Shown piece by piece: positions 6,390-6,658 of a stretch of DNA of 6,658 bases; the first letter of the stretch is position 1; each line of letters opens with the position of its first letter. The position numbers were made by a program, and so were the translations under genes. The stretch spans positions 1-6,658 of the forward strand of contig DGUD01000203.1 of assembly GCA_002393865.1 (NCBI GenBank), read 5' to 3'. This DNA comes from Treponema sp. UBA4319. GTDB taxonomy: Bacteria; Spirochaetota; Spirochaetia; Treponematales; Treponemataceae. Under the pieces are notes generated by a model. It was not told where the DNA came from. It was given only the letters and a program-made list of their open reading frames with translations, and did no database searches.

Positions 6390-6418
6390 ATAATACTCTT
6401 TATTCCGCAAGCGGTCAA
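6390..6418 (-). promoter_or_regulatory. Strong sigma-70-type promoter for the barrel gene
   Basis: On the minus strand TTGACC (6418-6413) and TATTAT (6395-6390) are separated by exactly 17 nt, each matching consensus at five of six bases. This is the best promoter in the window. Transcription would start near 6383, giving a leader of about 168 nt before the barrel ATG. Confidence 0.7.
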
Positions 6419-6471
6419 TGCGCAAGTCTCAAAAATCCCCCCAGTGCGCAAACACGCGGAAAAAAGCTTTT

Positions 6472-6488
6472 GCGGCTCCCGCTGCCGC
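6472..6488. repeat. GCGGC/GCCGC hairpin
   Basis: GCGGC (6472-6476) and GCCGC (6484-6488) enclose a 7-nt loop. On the minus strand AAAAGC and then six T residues follow, so the T-run is offset from the stem. It may be a weak second terminator or a degenerate copy of the one at 6533-6551, with which it shares GCGGCTCC. Confidence 0.3.
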
Positions 6489-6527
6489 CCACAGTCCCTG
6501 ACGCGCACATTTTAAGCCCTGTTTCAC

Positions 6528-6551
6528 AAAAAGCGGCTCCAAGGGCGCCGC
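6528..6551 (-). terminator. Probable minus-strand terminator for a transcript from beyond the right edge
   Basis: On the minus strand GCGGC (6551-6547) and GCCGC (6537-6533) enclose a 9-nt loop and are followed at once by TTTTT (6532-6528). No gene lies between it and the right edge, so it would end a minus-strand transcript entering from off the window, insulating it from the barrel promoter. The stem is only 5 bp, hence the moderate score. Confidence 0.45.
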
Positions 6552-6609
6552 AGGGCCTCCGCATTATATATTTCTACAGATTAAAGGTATTTAAAATGCG
6601 GAGGCCCTG
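6551..6609. repeat. Perfect 15-bp inverted repeat around an AT-rich centre
   Basis: CAGGGCCTCCGCATT (6551-6565) and AATGCGGAGGCCCTG (6595-6609) are exact reverse complements separated by 29 nt made almost wholly of A and T. The arms are GC-rich. No T-run follows either side directly, so it is not a standard terminator. It may be a long RNA hairpin, a protein-binding site or the core of a small interspersed repeat. Confidence 0.85.
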
Positions 6610-6612
6610 TGC

Positions 6613-6653
6613 GCGCCGGCAGGGCTTCAGCATGAGATGTATTTTATCTGAAG
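6613..6653. repeat. Second, diverged hairpin unit related to the 15-bp inverted repeat
   Basis: Positions 6613-6633 repeat 6545-6564 with one inserted G and two substitutions. CTTCAG (6625-6630) pairs with CTGAAG (6648-6653), and an inner AGAT/ATCT pair is possible. The two changed bases in the left arm are matched by complementary changes in the right arm. The window ends five bases later, so the full unit may not be visible. Confidence 0.5.
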
Positions 6654-6658
6654 ACGGA

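Larger units (their letters stand above)
6216..6658. other. Gene-free stretch: leader, promoter, terminator and inverted repeats
   Basis: No ORF of normal size and coding character is seen on either strand. Positions 6216-6383 are the probable untranslated leader of the barrel gene, 6390-6418 its promoter, 6472-6551 two GCGGC/GCCGC hairpins (the right one a probable minus-strand terminator), and 6545-6653 two related hairpin units. The direct repeat GCGGCTCC occurs at 6472-6479 and 6533-6540. The interval 6420-6470 holds nothing I can name beyond the 10-bp palindrome AAAAGCTTTT. Confidence 0.7.

Noticed and set aside
6460..6609. CRISPR array or insertion-sequence end
   Set aside because: The repeats are inverted and only two, without regular spacers; no transposase, target duplication or cas gene is visible.
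6596..6658. Possible plus-strand gene start at ATG 6596 or in-frame ATG 6632, open to the right edge
   Set aside because: Only 21 or 9 codons are visible, they fall inside the inverted-repeat units, and the probable minus-strand terminator nearby argues for the opposite direction. More sequence to the right would decide.

Overview
This window is a GC-rich bacterial segment with AT-rich intergenic gaps. It holds three complete genes and one gene cut by the left edge. The double-membrane envelope genes, a loosely defined lipobox and the small outer-membrane barrel resemble a Treponema-type spirochaete. That assignment is from general resemblance and is tentative; another Gram-negative lineage is possible.

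Layout, left to right. (1) Positions 1-2216, minus strand: the N-terminal 738 residues of a large lipoprotein of the bacterial alpha-2-macroglobulin family. Its C-terminus, including any thioester, lies beyond the left edge. (2) A 108-bp AT-rich gap with a weak candidate promoter. (3) Positions 2325-4616, minus strand: a 763-residue radical SAM protein with a cobalamin-binding-like N-terminal half and a CX4CX2C iron-sulfur motif. (4) A 70-bp divergent promoter region with overlapping candidate -10 boxes; the radical SAM message may be leaderless. (5) Positions 4687-5436, plus strand: a complete Sir2-family NAD-dependent deacylase with an intact catalytic His and four zinc Cys. (6) Positions 5437-5588: a hairpin-rich convergent region with a bidirectional terminator. 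(7) Positions 5589-6215, minus strand: a 208-residue, probably eight-stranded outer-membrane beta-barrel with a signal peptide and terminal Phe. (8) Positions 6216-6658: no convincing gene. This stretch contains a strong sigma-70-like promoter for the barrel gene, a roughly 170-nt leader with two tiny ORFs and a nested hairpin next to the ribosome binding site, then a minus-strand terminator and a cluster of related inverted repeats reaching the right edge.

The two envelope proteins (the macroglobulin lipoprotein and the barrel) act in the periplasm and outer membrane; the radical SAM enzyme and sirtuin are cytoplasmic. The radical SAM and macroglobulin genes run in the same direction and could be partly cotranscribed, but nothing shows that these genes form one pathway. 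I do not see a convincing new multi-gene system. The least explained signals are the right-edge repeat pair with apparently compensatory base changes, the long leader of the barrel gene, and the radical SAM enzyme of unknown substrate.
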